Shown: positions 25,101-40,429 of the stretch, piece by piece
How positions within the stretch are numbered: position 1 is the stretch's first letter
How the letters are laid out: each line of letters opens with the position of its first letter
Source: Letharia columbiana
Lineage: Eukaryota; Ascomycota; Lecanoromycetes; Lecanorales; Parmeliaceae
Reading direction: 5' to 3'
NCBI RefSeq assembly: GCF_014066305.1
Contig: NW_023501036.1
Coordinates: 1,251,501 to 1,315,500 of the forward strand
DNA length: 64,000 nucleotides
Program-made: the position numbers and the translations under genes
Notes under the pieces: model-generated
What the model was told of the DNA's origin: nothing
The model's database searches: none
Seen by the model: only the letters and a program-made list of their open reading frames with translations

Positions 25101-26509
25101 TAAATTAGAAAAGTCGGATTAGAAAAGACTTTTTAAAGATTTTAAAAAGTTTTAATTTCTACTTCTATAGGTTTATAGTAGAAAGAATTAGAATACTATT
25201 TTCGAATATAATCTTTAATTTTCTTAGAAATAACTTTTATAAGCTTTATCTTATATTATTATAATAAATTAGTATACTAAATATAGCGTAATATAAATAA
25301 TTATAGCTATTCTATAAATTTAAGAAATATTTCTAATTTTTATAATAATTTTAGAAAGTATAGCGAGGTAATAGCTATTAGCTTTTTCTTAGAAATAAAA
25401 AGTTTTAAGAAATTAACTCGCTATTCTAGTAGAGTTATTAAGAGATAATCTAGAAATAATTTCTTAGAATTAAGACTAATATAACGCTATTAAAAAAGAA
25501 TAAATATTTATTATAAATACTTAAAATATTATAATAATATTTTCGAGAATATAATAATATTATTTATATATACTCTAATAAAGTCTCGAAGTAGACGAAG
25601 AATTTTATTCGTTTATTATTATATATATAGAAGTAATTCTTTATATCTTATAAGAGTAATATTATACTATTTTTATCCTCGATAAGATATTATTATAAGT
25701 TTATATCTATTCTTATAGTATATAAGAAATTAATAAAAATAACTATTATTATTTATTATAGAAATATATAGAAATTCTATTATAGCGAAAGTAATATCTA
25801 ATTATAAGAATAACGGATAAGAATTAGATTTTATAATTTTATTAAGATCTCTAATATCGATAATAATATAACTCTTTCTACTATTATTAGATATCTATTT
25901 TTATATTATAAAGATAGAGTAGCTATAAAATATAGACTAATTAAACTACTTTATCTTATTTTAATTATATATCTTATTAAAAGTTTTATTAATAATATTC
26001 TTATCTTTTTAATTAATAGAATATACTCGCGAAGACTTAATTATAATATTCGACTTTAGAGAAATAGATATTTATTCTTTTTTTAAAATATTTACGATAA
26101 TATCTTAATTTTATTAGATCTTTAGAAATTTCTTTATTATAAAAGTAATTTATAAAGTAACTTCTAGAGTACTATAGACGGTAATATTATTAGATCTTAT
26201 ATACTCGAGATTTAAATCGATTTAAGTATAAGTAGATTTTACTATAATAGTAGAATCTATAGATATTAAAGTAGAGAAAAGTATAGATTTCTAGATTAAT
26301 CTAGTAAACGTAGCGATAACTAGTATAATTTCTTTAGCAAGATTTCTCTTTTATAATTTTATATTTTCGATAGCGAGGTATATATTAGTAGGTATTATTA
26401 GAAAGATATTATCTTACTTATACTTATAGAGTATTTTTAATTTTACTTTCTATAGTAGATAGATAGATATTATTATAATATTATATATCTATATTATTAA
26501 GATTATATA

Positions 26510-26735
26510 TACTAGCCGAAAAGATATGATATATCCCATGGAATATTCCATATCAAGTGATACCATATCGTACCCGGGTATGATATGAGTAGGGTCGGAT
26601 ATCATACCATTTTTCTGATATGGGTTCGGGATCTTGGCGGGATATTCTACGGTATAATATATCTATAAGATTATACCATGAAATAATATATATATAAGAT
26701 ATCTCTACTGAGATTTCTATATTTATAGAATAATC
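26510..26735 (+). repeat. Left terminal inverted repeat of the 20.8-kb element
   Basis: This end is clearly less RIP-mutated than the right one. It keeps CCCATGGAATATTCC, GTACCCGGGTATG and GGTTCGGGATCTTGGCGGG. It is rich in short internal palindromes. The outer 18 bases and the inner 80 or so bases align with the inverse of 47100-47328; the middle aligns loosely. Confidence 0.75.
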
Positions 26736-29700
26736 CGACTAAGATATATAGAATATATTTATTCTTCTTTATTAAGAGAGAGGGAATATAAAGAGTAATT
26801 TAATATAGCTATTTATCTTTTTATTAATATTAATAATTAGATTAATAATTAGAATTATAAGTATCTTTATTCTTCTTCTTAAAATTATAATATAAAAGAA
26901 TATTCTAAATTTTAAATCTTTAAATATTATAAGAATAAAATTCTATAATTATCTCTATTTATATATTCGCCTTAACGCGTTAGATAAGCTTAATAAATTT
27001 TATATTTATTCTTCTCTTAAATCTTAATCTACTTTTCTATTCTACTTTATCTTAATTCTTTTAAATACCTTAAGTCTACCTCTATTTAATTAAACTTATT
27101 AACTATTTATAGATAAATTCGCTTCTCAAATTATCTTAGATCTCTTTTTCGAGATTAGATTTATTATTATTAACCCTCTCTAATTATAAATCTATTAATT
27201 ATCTTTTTATATATTATAGAGTATTAATAATATATCTTAATAAATTTATAAATATTAAATTTATCGAAATACTTTTTATAAGCTCGTTATTTTTATTAAT
27301 ATAATTATTATAAATATTAACTAAGTTTTTACGCAAAGTACTATTAACTCTTTTAATTTAATTCGATATATTAAGATCTTCTTTAAGATTAAATTTAGTC
27401 TATTTAAGCTCGTTTTCTTAATATTTTATATAAAGAATTATTATTAAAATACGAAATATCGCTAATAAATAATATTTCTAAGTATTATAATATCTTTTAA
27501 TTATTAAGAAATATCGCTTATATATAATAGTTCTTACGAGAGAATAAAGAATATTATAAGCTATTTAAGTAATTACAATATATTTAAATTTTAATTTCTT
27601 CTATTACTCTAGAATCGAGAGATTTATTAGATTATTAAAAGAAGCTTTATAAAGATTAGAAGTAAGATTATAATTAGAATAATAATTAGAAAACTTATTA
27701 TTTCTTCTATATTACTAAAGCTAATTATATCTATCCTTATTATCTAAATTCTTAATTTTAAATTTTATCGCTTAATTAAGCATATTTTTATTTAATTAAT
27801 TTATTCGCTTAGCTCTTTACAATTAACTACTTATATTAATATTTAAATAATTTTAAAATATCTTTCTAAGTGCTTTCTAATAAACCTCCGCCTATAGCTT
27901 CTTCTTAATATTAATTTTTTAATTTAATCTCTTTAACTTTATATTATTATAATTTAAATATAAAAGCGTAATTTATTTATATAGATAGTTTAAATTTAAT
28001 TAAATTCGACTATAGTAGATAGCTAATTTCTCGCGAGCTGTCTTAAAAGCTTTAAAAAGTTCTTTTTTTAAAAAACTCCCTTTCTTCTTAATTTTTCGAG
28101 CTTTTTATTTATATAATTAAATAGATAATTATAAATATTAAAGACGTAGTAAATTATAGCCTTCTTTTCTTTATTTATTAACTTTATAAATTTATAAAAA
28201 GATCTAATAAGTTAAATTAAATATTAAATTTATTAGAAATTAATCGAAAATTATTTAGACGCCTAGACTATAGTTTTTATTTATAATTATTTTTTATTAC
28301 TTAATCTTAAGTAGATAGTTAATTTATTCTCTAAAAAGTATATAATATTAATATAAAGAAGTAAAGCGCGAATTAATATCTGATAAATTAAATCTTAGCG
28401 AGTCTTAATATTCTAAAAAAGCTTAAGAGAGCGTCTCTAATAATATTACTTCTCTTTAGAAAATTAATATTCATTTAATATTAAAACGTTTTTATCTTAA
28501 AGCTATTTAACTTATAGTATAAAAAAGATCTCTTTACGTTAATCGCTAATATTAATATATATAGTAATTTTTTAAATCTTAATATAATTAATAATATAAT
28601 AATTAGAATAATAATAAGAAATATTATATTTTTACTAGGGTTATCGATAGATTAACTATACTTATTCGAACTTAATTCTTATCTTCTTTATTATCTTAGC
28701 TTCTCTAAAATTTCTTATTTATTAAAATAACTTTAATATTATCTAGGAGTTCTTTTAAGATTAATTAAATAATATATATTATATAAAGAATATATTATAA
28801 ATAATTTAAGAACTTAAATTCTTTAATATTAAGCGAGTTATTTATTATAAAAATAGAAAGATAAGTAATTAAATTATCGAAGAGTATACTATTATTACTA
28901 GTATTATTAATTATAAGTTTAAATATATAAGATTAAATCTTATATTTTATAAGAATTAAATTAATAATACTTATAAGTTTCTAATTAGTATATTTATCTT
29001 CGATATACTCGAAGTCTATAAGAATCTTATATTATTATTAATTAATATTAATAAAAAAGATTAGAATTATTATAAATAATTGGCGATTATAAAATAACTA
29101 ATAATTTAAAATTAGAGAGATTTTAATATTATCGATTAATAAATTCTTTAATAATTCTATCTCTAGCTCTATAGCTTTCTTTATTAATTAATTCTTTATA
29201 ATAAATATTAATTCTAATTATATATTAGAGTTAAGATAACGTAAAAGTTATAATATTTTAGAATTATTAGCGATTATAAATAAAATATTAATATTTATAA
29301 TTTAGCGATAAAATTATTTCGAGAAGTCTTCGCGTATAAGCTTTCGGCCTTTTAATATTATAAGAGAATTTTAATATTATCTTTTCTAGAGTAAATAGTA
29401 AGTTAGATATTTTATTTATTATTTTATTTATTAATAATTTATATCGTCTAATTTAGAAATATATCTAATTTTTATAATTATTAATTAAATTCGTTTATTA
29501 TAAACTACTTAAATTAGATTTCTTAATATATCTCTTAGACTTAATATATACTATTATATCACTTATTTCGTAATCTATAAATAAGTAAATTAGAATCTTA
29601 TCGTAGTAATAATAAATAATATATAGCTCTCTAAAATCGACAAGCGTATATTCGTTAAATTATATTTATTTCTAAGATTTTCTAATTTTTAAGTCTTAAT

Positions 29701-32332
29701 AAATAGATTAATAATCGCTATTAGATTTAAACTAATTCTATATAACTTATACTATCTTTATTTATTACTATATTTATTATTTTTTATTATTAATATTAAA
29801 AAGAAAGCAAGGTTTATTACTACCTTTATATCGAAATATATTTATTAATATTTTATATTAAGTATCGTCGATTAAGAAAATTAGATCTATATTAAATAAA
29901 GGTTTAATTAATATCTTAAAATTAAGATATTTAAAGAGAAACTAAAAAAGATATATAAATAAATAAAATATTAGAAATAAAATAGAATTAATATTTAATA
30001 TATAAATTCTATTTTCTCGCTATAATAGAAACTTATATCGCTTTAATAACTTATATCGCTTTAATAATATATCGCTATATTATTTTCGATATTTTAAATT
30101 AAAGATTAATTCTTTCTAATTAGCGTTATAATTAATAATTATATATTTAAGAATATATAATAACGCTAATATAGAATTAATATTTAATTTTATTAATTTA
30201 AAACTCTAATTAGCTTAGCTATTAACGCTTCTCTACTTAATATAATATATATTCTATTTACTTTAATACTAATATTTATTTATTATTATATTATTTTAAC
30301 TATTAGAATTAGAAATTATATTTATTTAATTAATATTCTAATTATTAGCTATATTAATAAAGGCGTATATTAATATCTTAGAATTATTAAATCTATTTTA
30401 TTAGATATTAATATAGAATTAAAATTTAATTTAGACGCTTTAATAATTTAATTAACTAAATTAATTATTATCTAAATCTTCTATATATAAAGATTAAACC
30501 TTTTATCGCGTTAAGACTATTTTTAAATATTAATATCTTTCTTATTAATATAACTCTCTTCTATTTAAGTAATATTATAATATCTTTTACTTAAGCGTTA
30601 AAATATTAAAATATTATATTCTTCGCTTTTAATTAAGCGATATTATCTTTAAACTAATATCTTTAATTTTATAAAAATAATAATTAATTTATTATAGACG
30701 AAGGCGAAAAAGAAATAATATCTCCTTCTATCTTTATAATAGAAGAAGAGAAGAGAATAAGTAGATTAATTATAAGCTATACGCGATTTAATATCTAAAA
30801 ATAACGAATTAATAAAGTTATAATATTGAAATAAAGAGCTCTTCTTATAATTAATAAACGTGAAATTAAATAGAAATTAATTAAATTAATAAGATTATCT
30901 TTAATAAGTATATCGCGTATATAAAGGATATCGAAATATATAAAATATAAGAGGGGGCGTATATATACAGCTATAAATATCTAAAGTATATTTAAAATAT
31001 AGAAAAAAGCGCTTATATATAGCTCTACGATATATATTAATAAAAAAGAAATTAACCTCTTTTTCTAGTTAGCTTTCTAATTAATATTTAGATTTAATCT
31101 ATCTTTAAATAATATTTTATTCTAATAAGATTTTAATTATATAATATTAGTTAGCTTAATAATAAATACTTAGTATTATTCTTTTCTAATCTACTCTCTT
31201 CTTTTTTAAAAATACTTTTTATTATTATAGTATTTATATTATAATATACTCGTTTATTATAATACTATCTATATTTAAAAAAAATAAAATTATTTTCTTT
31301 ATATCTTATAGTTAAATTAGATTAATAATATTATTTTTATAAAGTAAGTATATATCTAATAGCGCTATATCTCTTAATACGATAATTAATTATAATATTA
31401 ATTATAGTTTATTAATATATAGTATTATTATCTATTAAAGCTATTAACTCGATAATCGCGAAAGCTTAAAAAATTATTAATAATTTATTAATTACTAATT
31501 TAGACTCGTCTAAATTATTAAAGTGAAGTAAAAATAAGACTTCGCGAAGGCGAAGATTAGAAGATTATACGCGAAGTTTAAAAAGTATAGCTATAAATAA
31601 GAAAAGTGCGTAATTATATCGATTATATATATCTAAACTAGATAATAAATTAATTATACGCGTTAATTATATTATTATTAATTAGATTTAAAAGCTTATA
31701 TATTAAAGAAAATCCACGAATAGTAGAGATTAATAAATTTAATTATTTTTTAAATCGTATTTACTTAAGTAATAAAGAAGATCTTAATTTATATAGCTTT
31801 AAAATCGATTAATTCGCTTCGAATTTAAATCTCTATATTATAAATACTTTAAGAAGTTATAAAGATAAAATTAGCGAGTAATTTTAATAATATAACTTAC
31901 TCTTTAATAATTATAAATAAAGAAAATTACTAACTAATATCTAGTGGCTTAATTATATATATTTTATATAAAAAGAATTACTTTATAATTAAAAGATATA
32001 TAACTTCTTAGATAATTATAATAAGATATAAGCTTATAAATAATAATATAATATTATTAAAGTCTAGATATAGTTTTTATAAAAAGAAAATATATAATAA
32101 ATAAAAGGAAAACTATTCTAAATTAAAAATAAGATATTCTAATTATTATTCTACTTATTATACTTAATTAATAATATTTAGCTATTATACTTAATCTAAT
32201 AACTTTATATATTTTATATTTATAGAATAAAACTTCTTAAATCGATTTAAATATAGATATATATTTATAAAAATATTACTACTTTAATAAAAGAGGCTTT
32301 TTATTCTAAAATCTATACTAAATTAAAGATTA
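26736..32332. other. Left interior of the 20.8-kb element, no gene identified
   Basis: It is RIP-saturated. Around 27300-27800 a plus-strand frame gives a long arginine- and leucine-containing reading interrupted only by TAA/TAG, so a large protein was probably encoded there. I could not name the family. Around 30690-31060 composition is slightly less extreme. No RNA gene is seen. Confidence 0.4.
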
Positions 32333-32710
32333 TATTTCTATATCTAATAGCTTTAGTTTCTATAATTATTACTAATATCGCGATTAAATTTATATAATAA
32401 TAATATATCTTTCTTATTAGCGAGTATTTTTATATTCGATAGCTTTAATTTTTATAATTACTATTAATATCGCGATTAAATTTATATAGTAATAGTATAT
32501 CTTTCTTATTAGCGAGTATTCTTATATTCGATAACTTTAGTTCTTATAGTTACTATTAATATCGCGATTAAATTTATATAATAATAATACGCCTTTCTTA
32601 TTAGCGGGTATCTCTATATCTAATAACTTTAATTTCTATAATTACTATTAATATCGCGACCAAATTTATATAATAATAGTACGTCTTTCTTATTAACGAG
32701 TATATTAATA
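32333..32710. repeat. 92-bp tandem repeat, four units
   Basis: The marker TATCGCG followed by ATTAAATTTATATA recurs with an exact period of 92 bp (the CGCG at 32379, 32471, 32563 and 32655). Units differ by transitions. Because 92 is not a multiple of three, it is unlikely to be a protein repeat. Confidence 0.85.
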
Positions 32711-33890
32711 ATCGTAAATAGTTAAAATATAATAGAAAATAGTAGATAACCCTTAGCAATATCTAGTTCTAAATCTATAGTTTTTTTATCTCATCTAAAA
32801 GTAAAGATATTTATATTTAGAATTTAAAATAAGTATATTTTAATATATAGTTATTAAATATCTAGATATAAATCTTCTAATTAAAAAATTAGTTTCTTTA
32901 AAATTAATTAGTATAATTATAATAATAATTAAAAGTATAAATATTATATTATATAGCGTAATTTAATAAATTAAATTTAATAGGCTTCGCTAGTATAACG
33001 CTAGATAGATTTTAAAATATTAAAGCTATAAATAGAAATTCTCTCTTTCTTTCTTTTTTAGTATCTTAAATATTTTTTCTTATTAATATTTTATATTATA
33101 ACTATTTTATCTTATTCGCCTTAATTTAATTTAATAATAATATATTATTAATAATTATTAATTCTAATAGCGATTTTATTATATTATTATTATATAGAGA
33201 TAATAACGTTAATCTATATACTAAATTAATCTATTTAAAAAATAATATAAATCTTAATAATCTTTTTAATAATATAAATAATTAGTTAGATAATCGTTTA
33301 TTTAATCTTTATATTAAGACTTTAAGTTAAAAGAAAATCTTAAAGTCTTTTAGTTATAAAAAGATAATTACGAAAAAAATCGAATAGAGTAAGTCTCTAG
33401 TTATTCGCGCTCTCGATATAAAAATCACAAAAAAGAGTATATTAAGGTCTTTACTTATAAAGACTAAAAATTAATATTAAAAGTAAGAAAGTAAGTATAA
33501 TAATATAATATATTAATAAGTAATATATATATATAATTAATAATATTTTAGCTATTACTTTACGAGAGATTAAAAGATATTAGAAATTAACTAATTTATT
33601 TCTTTTAAAAAGATCTTTCGCCTATATAATATAAGAGATTATTAATATAATATTATTATCTTATCGTATTATATAAATTTAGACTTCTATATTAAATACG
33701 TTATAAAAAGCTATTAAAGCGACTTTAATATCGAAATTTTATCATATATTAGCTTTCTATTAAGTCGTTATTCTATTAATAAATTATATAATTAATAATC
33801 TCTACGCTATTTATAATAAAAGAGTTATATTAATAATTAAGAATATAGAGCTTATATAAATAATACGTTAATATATAATAAAAGAAAGTA
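32711..33890. other. Interior of the 20.8-kb element with a plus-strand quasi-frame
   Basis: From about 33160 to 33470 a plus-strand frame reads through with only three or four TAA/TAG stops and a lysine-rich composition. It is probably the N-terminal part of a RIP-killed gene. I do not recognise it. Confidence 0.35.
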
Positions 33891-34475
33891 CATCTGCAAA
33901 TCTGAAAAGTTCCTGCAAAATTTGAAATTGCTGATCGCGCGTTTATCGCGGAAATCACAAAATCCGCCGGATTAGCAAATCTGATTAGAATCTACCCAAA
34001 TTCCGCCGGTTCAGTAACTGTTCTAATCTTTTCCGCTAGTTCTATCAGTTTAGTAGCAATACGCATAAAAAAAGAAAAGTTCTAATGATCGACGTTGCGA
34101 TGGCAAGGTTCTACGGCGACGAGTATTAACGTTAACTCAAATTTGGCTACGGAATTGAATGATTTAATAAAATTAGTCGCGTGGGTGATGCTCTGGTATA
34201 GCGTATAATGATACGCATATATAATGATACGCATGTTGATGATGATATATATTAATATCATATGTATGTAGAATAGTACTTAGAGTGTATTAGAGTGCAT
34301 TACGCAAAATTTTTAAAGTTGCTGAAAATTTTTTGAAGTTGCTAAACTGGTAGAATTGGCGGAAAGGGTTAAACATAGGCAAAGTCTGCTTAATAGGCTA
34401 AATCGTGCTAAATCGTGCTTATGGTGCGGACCCGGCGGAAATCGTGCGGAAAGGAACTTTTTAGATTTGTAGATG
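33891..34475 (+). mobile_element. R2 element, copy a (TA-flanked, 585 bp)
   Basis: It has terminal inverted repeats CATCTGCAAATCTGAAAAG and, inverted, CATCTACAAATCTAAAAAG, about 23 bp with two transitions. TA dinucleotides flank both ends (33889-33890 and 34476-34477). This is the structure of a non-autonomous Tc1/mariner-type element. It has normal CA/TG content, so it inserted late or escaped RIP. Inside, GCAAAATTTTTAAAGTTGCT and CCGCCGGTTCAG motifs recur. It encodes no protein. Confidence 0.82.
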
Positions 34476-37400
34476 TATATAAATAATAAGAATAAGATAA
34501 TTAAAAGTACTTTATTTAGATAGAAGAGGGTTAAGATACTTAATATAGAATAGAATTCTAATTATCTTTCTAATTACCGAAAAATATATAAATTTATTCT
34601 TCTAATAATAATCTTTTTATATCCTCTTTATTAGCGAGAACTTTTTATTTAAATAGATATATAGCTAATAATTCTAATACGAAATATAAAATCTCGAATT
34701 CTCAAACTTTAAAGTATTATAAGTTAAATAATAATTATAAATAATCTTAATATAAACTAGATTAAAAGTAAGAATCTAAATATAATTTATATTATTAATA
34801 AGAAGATTACTAAGAAAGAGATAATACTTAATATTAATCTATATAAATAAAATATAGTTAAACTATAAAATGCGCTTATAAATCAAATAAAAATTCAAAT
34901 AATTTATAAATATAGATTTTTTTTATAAAAGCTTATTAAGATAATCTATAAGAGTATAAAATTTCTATTATCTCTATATTCTTATATCGTCGATAGCTTT
35001 ATCTATAAAGATATTTAATAAGATAAAAATATCGAGAGTAAAGATTAATTAATAAATATTTCTTTCTAATTAATAAAAGTATACTTAAAATCTAATTAAA
35101 TATCGAAAATTAGAAATTTATACTTAATTACTATAAAGTATTATTTTAGCTCTATACGAAGTTTAAGATTCGAGATCTAAATTGTAGAATTAATTATATC
35201 TATTACGCGTATAAGAGGAGAAAGAAGTATTAAATATAAGCGAGTAAAGAAACGCTTAAGATATAACGATAATTATTTTAATAAAGAATCTTAAGCGATA
35301 ATATTAATTATATATATATATCGAAAGTATAAAATAAGATCTTAGATTCTTAGATCTTATAGTATCGTAAGCTAAATAATAGTCGTAAATAAATTTAATA
35401 TAAATTAAATTAGAAGTAAGAATTTAATATAATAGCGGGAATTTAAGATATTATTTATAAGATTAAAGAAGAAAAAGTTAAAAAGTTAAGAAAGAAAGAT
35501 AAGAGTAAATTTAATAAAAATATTAAAGCTAATAAGAAGAAAGGTTCGAAGAAAAACGTATATTTAACGAATATAAATATTTAAGATATAAACCTTAATT
35601 AAGAAGTACTATTTATTTTTAGATATACTTATAAATAGAAAGTACTCGCCATATAAAAAAGATATTATAATTAAAAAGAATTATATTTTAAAATTAACTA
35701 TAACTCTTAATAGAAATATTAAAGAGGCTTATAAGATAGATAATATAAACGGCTGAAAACTTAATAGTATAAAGTTATCGCTTCGCTATTATTAAGTATA
35801 AGAAATAGCTTTTATAAAGAATCGAGAGATTAACGATAAAGAGCTATTAAATAATATATTAATAAGTCTACTATCTCTTAATTATCTTAAAAAAGATTTA
35901 TAGACTCTAAGAATTAGCGTTCGATATAAGAGAAAAAAATTTATATTATAAAATTCTAAGTATTTTTCTAATTAATAGATAGCGAAATCTATTATAATCT
36001 CTTCTTTTAAGCTCTTATATCTAAGTATTTATATCTTAATAATAAGAATAAAAAACGATTTGAAATCTTGCTATTATAGTTATTAACTATTATTCGAAAA
36101 ATCTCTTTTATCTTATTATTATCTTTATTTAACTTTTATTTATTTAGCGTATAGTTATAATTCTTTAACTATTATTTAGTCGAGCCTAGTAAATCTAGAA
36201 AATTATTATTATTTATATTAAATTACTATATTATCAAATTCCTTTATACTATATACTCGATCTTATTAAAATAAATATATAAAGATAATAAATTAAATTT
36301 TAATTAATTAGTCTAGATAATTTTTAATATACTTTTATTAAAAAGAGAGTAATAAATAAAAAGAGTATTTACTATAGAATCCGTTTATATATAACTATAT
36401 ATTTTTCTAATCTAAAAATTATAAGTTAATAATTTTATATACGCGAGAAATAATAATAGCGTATTTTATAATTAATCTTAGAAGAATAGTCTTATATCGT
36501 AAAACCTCTATACTTATATATCTTAATTATATAATAAGATTCGTAGTTATAAGAGTCGATATACGTTATTTTCACTCGTAGAGATTAATAAGCTCTCTAT
36601 TAAAACTTTTAAATTATTATAAAGATAAGAAATAATCTCTATTTATAAGATTATTCGATTATATTAAATAATCTAATTAATAACTTTAAGTTATTTCCTA
36701 ATAATATACTTATCTCTTATTCTTTCTCTTTTTTTATTTATCTTAAAATTATAAGATAGATAGAATTATTTAATATTTTCTTCTCTATTAAATCTTTTTA
36801 TTATAAGGTTATACTCTTATTATTATTAATAATACTTTTCTATTTTTAATTATCTAGACTTAATTATATAGCTAATATAGATATATACTTTCCCTTTAGA
36901 ATATTAAATAAAAAAATTATATATATTAATATCTAATAATACTATAATATAGTCGATCTTATTATTTATAGAAGTATATATCTTTAATCTCTTATAATAT
37001 CTTTTTCTACTTCTTTAAACTTATATTTTTAAATCTATCTATATTTTTAACTTTATCTCTTATAATTAATATCGCATTAAGATTAATATTATATACTTTT
37101 TATAATCGAGCTCTAAGTAGATTATATACTTCGAGAGTTATTATATATTAATAGAATTTAATAATATAAGAATTCTAAGAGAGCTCTTTTATCGCTTTAC
37201 GCTTACGATTTTTAATATTAATTAAATAACTACGAGATTTTAATAGCGATAAAAATAAGAAGAATTTAGCTAAAAGACTATTATCGCGAAGTATTCGCTA
37301 AAGATTATTTATATCATCTACTTCTATATATATAATTAAAATTATAAATTTAATTTCACTTTATAATAATAGAGAATTTTATCTTTTACTTTTAATAATA

Positions 37401-37834
37401 GATTATTTATAATTCTATTATTATTTATCTTCTCGCTATATAAAATTACTATTACGTTAGTTTTATAATATATATATCTACTAGACTTATAAATGATAGT
37501 ATTTAAAAGATACTCTATAAGAAGAAAATAGGATATAACTTCTAAGTATCTTTCTAATTATTTTTCTAATTATTATAATATTATAATAAATAAAAAAAAA
37601 AAAAAAAAAGAAAGAAGTAGTATATAAAAAGTTTATTATTTTTATCTTAATTCGTAGTGCTCGCGTAAAACTTAAGATAATAATTAATATTATAAAATTG
37701 TAAGGTTTTTAGATAAAGAAGAATAAAATAGATATAATAAAAAATTTAAAGAAGAATTTAAGTTTAAATCTAAAGAAAAGTTTATAAGTTTAATTATATA
37801 TTAATAAGTTAATTAGCAATTAGTAATTAATTTT
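34476..37834. other. Interior of the 20.8-kb element, unassigned
   Basis: RIP-saturated sequence without a recognisable domain. A short A homopolymer (about 37590-37608) is the only low-complexity feature. Nothing else is seen. Confidence 0.4.
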
Positions 37835-38304
37835 ATTAGTATATATAATAGAATAAGATAGAGCTAAGCTTAAAAATCTTAAATTTATATATATAATTAA
37901 TTATAAATTTAGAATTACTACGCTTTTTAATTAGATTAATTAAATTATCGCGAGTAAATAAATTAGTATTTATAATTATAAAAAAAATGTAGTTAGATAG
38001 CCCTAATTAAAAAATAAATATATATTATTTAATTTTAAAATAACTTTTTTATTTTCTATTAAAATTTTAAAATTTCTTTCTAAAATTATAGAACGAAATA
38101 AGAACTTTTAGATAAAAAAAGAATTTCTAAATTTAATCTAATAATTATTAAAGCGTAAGGAATTTAAATATTACTTATTAAAGTTCGCTCGATAGCCGAA
38201 TAACTCGCTTATTAAAGTTCGCTTATTAAAGATTATTTACCTATTTACTCGATAGCCTTAATTAAAAAAATAATTATAAATTTAATTTATAAGTCTTTAC
38301 TTAT
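37835..38304 (-). repeat. R1 copy 7 inside the 20.8-kb element
   Basis: It starts ATTAGTATATATAATAG and ends in TAAGTCTTTACTTAT, an RIP-altered form of the family terminus CTTTACTCGT. It is about 470 bp and heavily mutated. It adjoins a tandem array on its right. Confidence 0.75.
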
Positions 38305-38318
38305 AAAAAATATAATAT

Positions 38319-39125
38319 CTTATAAATTTTAATAGAATCTTTTATTTTTTAAGATAATAATAGAAATCTATTATTAAATATAATACTTATTAATTAAATA
38401 AGAAAATAAGATATTTAAACTATACTTATAATACTTATAATTTTATAATAATAGATTCTTTTTATAATTTAATAGAATATAATTTTTAATATAATATAAT
38501 TTTCTAAAAGTATAAATTAAATACTTTATATAGTATTAATTATAAAGATAATTAGAATTCTAAGTCGAATATAAATCTAAAATTAATATAATAAATAAAT
38601 ATCTAATAGATTTTAATTAAAATCTTTTATTTTCTAAGATAATAATAAGAATCTATTATATAAATATAGTATTTATTAATTAAATAAGTAAATATAATAA
38701 ATATACTTCTATATTAAAACTATTATTATAATATAAATAATTTTATAATAATAACTTATTTTAATTTTTTAATATAATATAATTTTTTAGAATTATAAAT
38801 TAATGATTTTATATAATATTAATTATAAAGATAATTAGAATTCTAAGTCGAGGATTAATATAATAATTAAATATATATAGACTTTAATAAAATCTTTTAT
38901 TTTTTAAGATAATAATAAGAATTTATAAAAATATATAATTATTAATAATTAGATAAGAAAATATAATATATATTTATATTAAAATTATAATTATAATATA
39001 AATAATTTTATAATAATAAAAATTATTAATTCTTTAGTATAATATAAATCTTTTAAATTATAAATTAAATATATTATTATATAATATTAATTTTAAAGAT
39101 AACTAGAATTCGAAGTAGAATATAA
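38319..39125. repeat. Tandem array, three units of about 270-285 bp
   Basis: The marker TTTATTTTTTAAGATAATAA recurs at about 38341, 38625 and 38896, and GATAATTAGAATTCTAAGTC at about 38547, 38830 and 39098 (the last altered). Spacing is about 284 then 270 bp. The unit is almost pure A/T and has no coding content. Confidence 0.75.
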
Positions 39126-40429
39126 TCTTATAAGTAATATTATAATTAAGAGTTATATTATAAATTAAAAAAAGTCGATAATTTAATTATAAAGTTTTTT
39201 ATTTTATTACTTATAATAGTTTAATAGTCTATCTAAATTAAATTATAAGCTTTTAATCTATCTTTATACTTATATATAGCTTAATATTATATAATTTTAA
39301 AAGCTTATATAAAAGTAGTATATTCTTAATTTATAATATTACGCGTTTATTATAAATTACTAATAATTAAGTATTTATATTCTATTATTAACGAATTTCA
39401 TATAAAGATAATAAAAAGTCTTATTTAAAAAATTATTAGATAGAAAAGATTCTATCGTCTTTCATATCGCCTTAATAATAGAACTTTATTAACGATACTT
39501 AATATTATTTCTTATACTTAATAAAATTTCTTAAACGAGTCTTTAAAATAAAGCTTTTAAAATTAATAGCGTAATCGATTTTTAAAAGTATTTAATTTCG
39601 CGAAGAGTAATAGCTAGTAGGCTATAATTAGAAAGATAATTAGAAATATATATAAAGCTAAACTTACTATCTAGATAGAATCTATATAATTTCCTTACTT
39701 TAAATATATAACTAGCGACGCTTTTTTCTTTATCTATACTCTTTTCACTTATAATAGATTTTCTAAAAGTCTTATTACTTAACTTTCTAGCTACTTTTAC
39801 TATTAATAATACTTAAAATACTATTTTATCTATTATAACCGCCGTAAAAAATATATTAAATCTTCTCTTTCTAAGTTTCTTATTATATTTATTCTTTTTT
39901 AATAACTTACGCGTAGATAGACGTCTTTTAACTATTATAATTTTAATATTTTTACTATATATATTACTAAAATTTCTATCTTTATAAATAATATCTCGAG
40001 ATTAAAAGATAGCTTAATCTTAAAATAGAGTATTATTATTATCGCTAGATATATCGTTATCGAATATATATATTAACTCTTTATTCTTTTTAATATATTT
40101 CTAAATCTATCTAATTTAGAAAGTTAGATAATTAAAATAATAATTAGAAAAGAGAAGATTATATCTAAACTCTTTTTTATTATAATAATTAGAATTATAA
40201 GAATTATTTCTTCTTCTTCTAATTATATTAATTATTTATATATTAAAATTAATAGACTTATATAGATTCGTTATAAAACTTATCGCTAAGTTATAATATT
40301 ATTATTCTTATTATATATTAGAAGTTTTTAATCTTAAGCTTTTTTCGTAGTAAAGTCTACTTCTTCTTCTTCTAATATAATTAAATTTATTAATAAACTA
40401 TTATCTAAATCTATTAATTAACTACTTCT
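39126..40429. other. Interior of the 20.8-kb element, unassigned
   Basis: RIP-saturated sequence. No domain or RNA gene is recognised. Confidence 0.4.
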
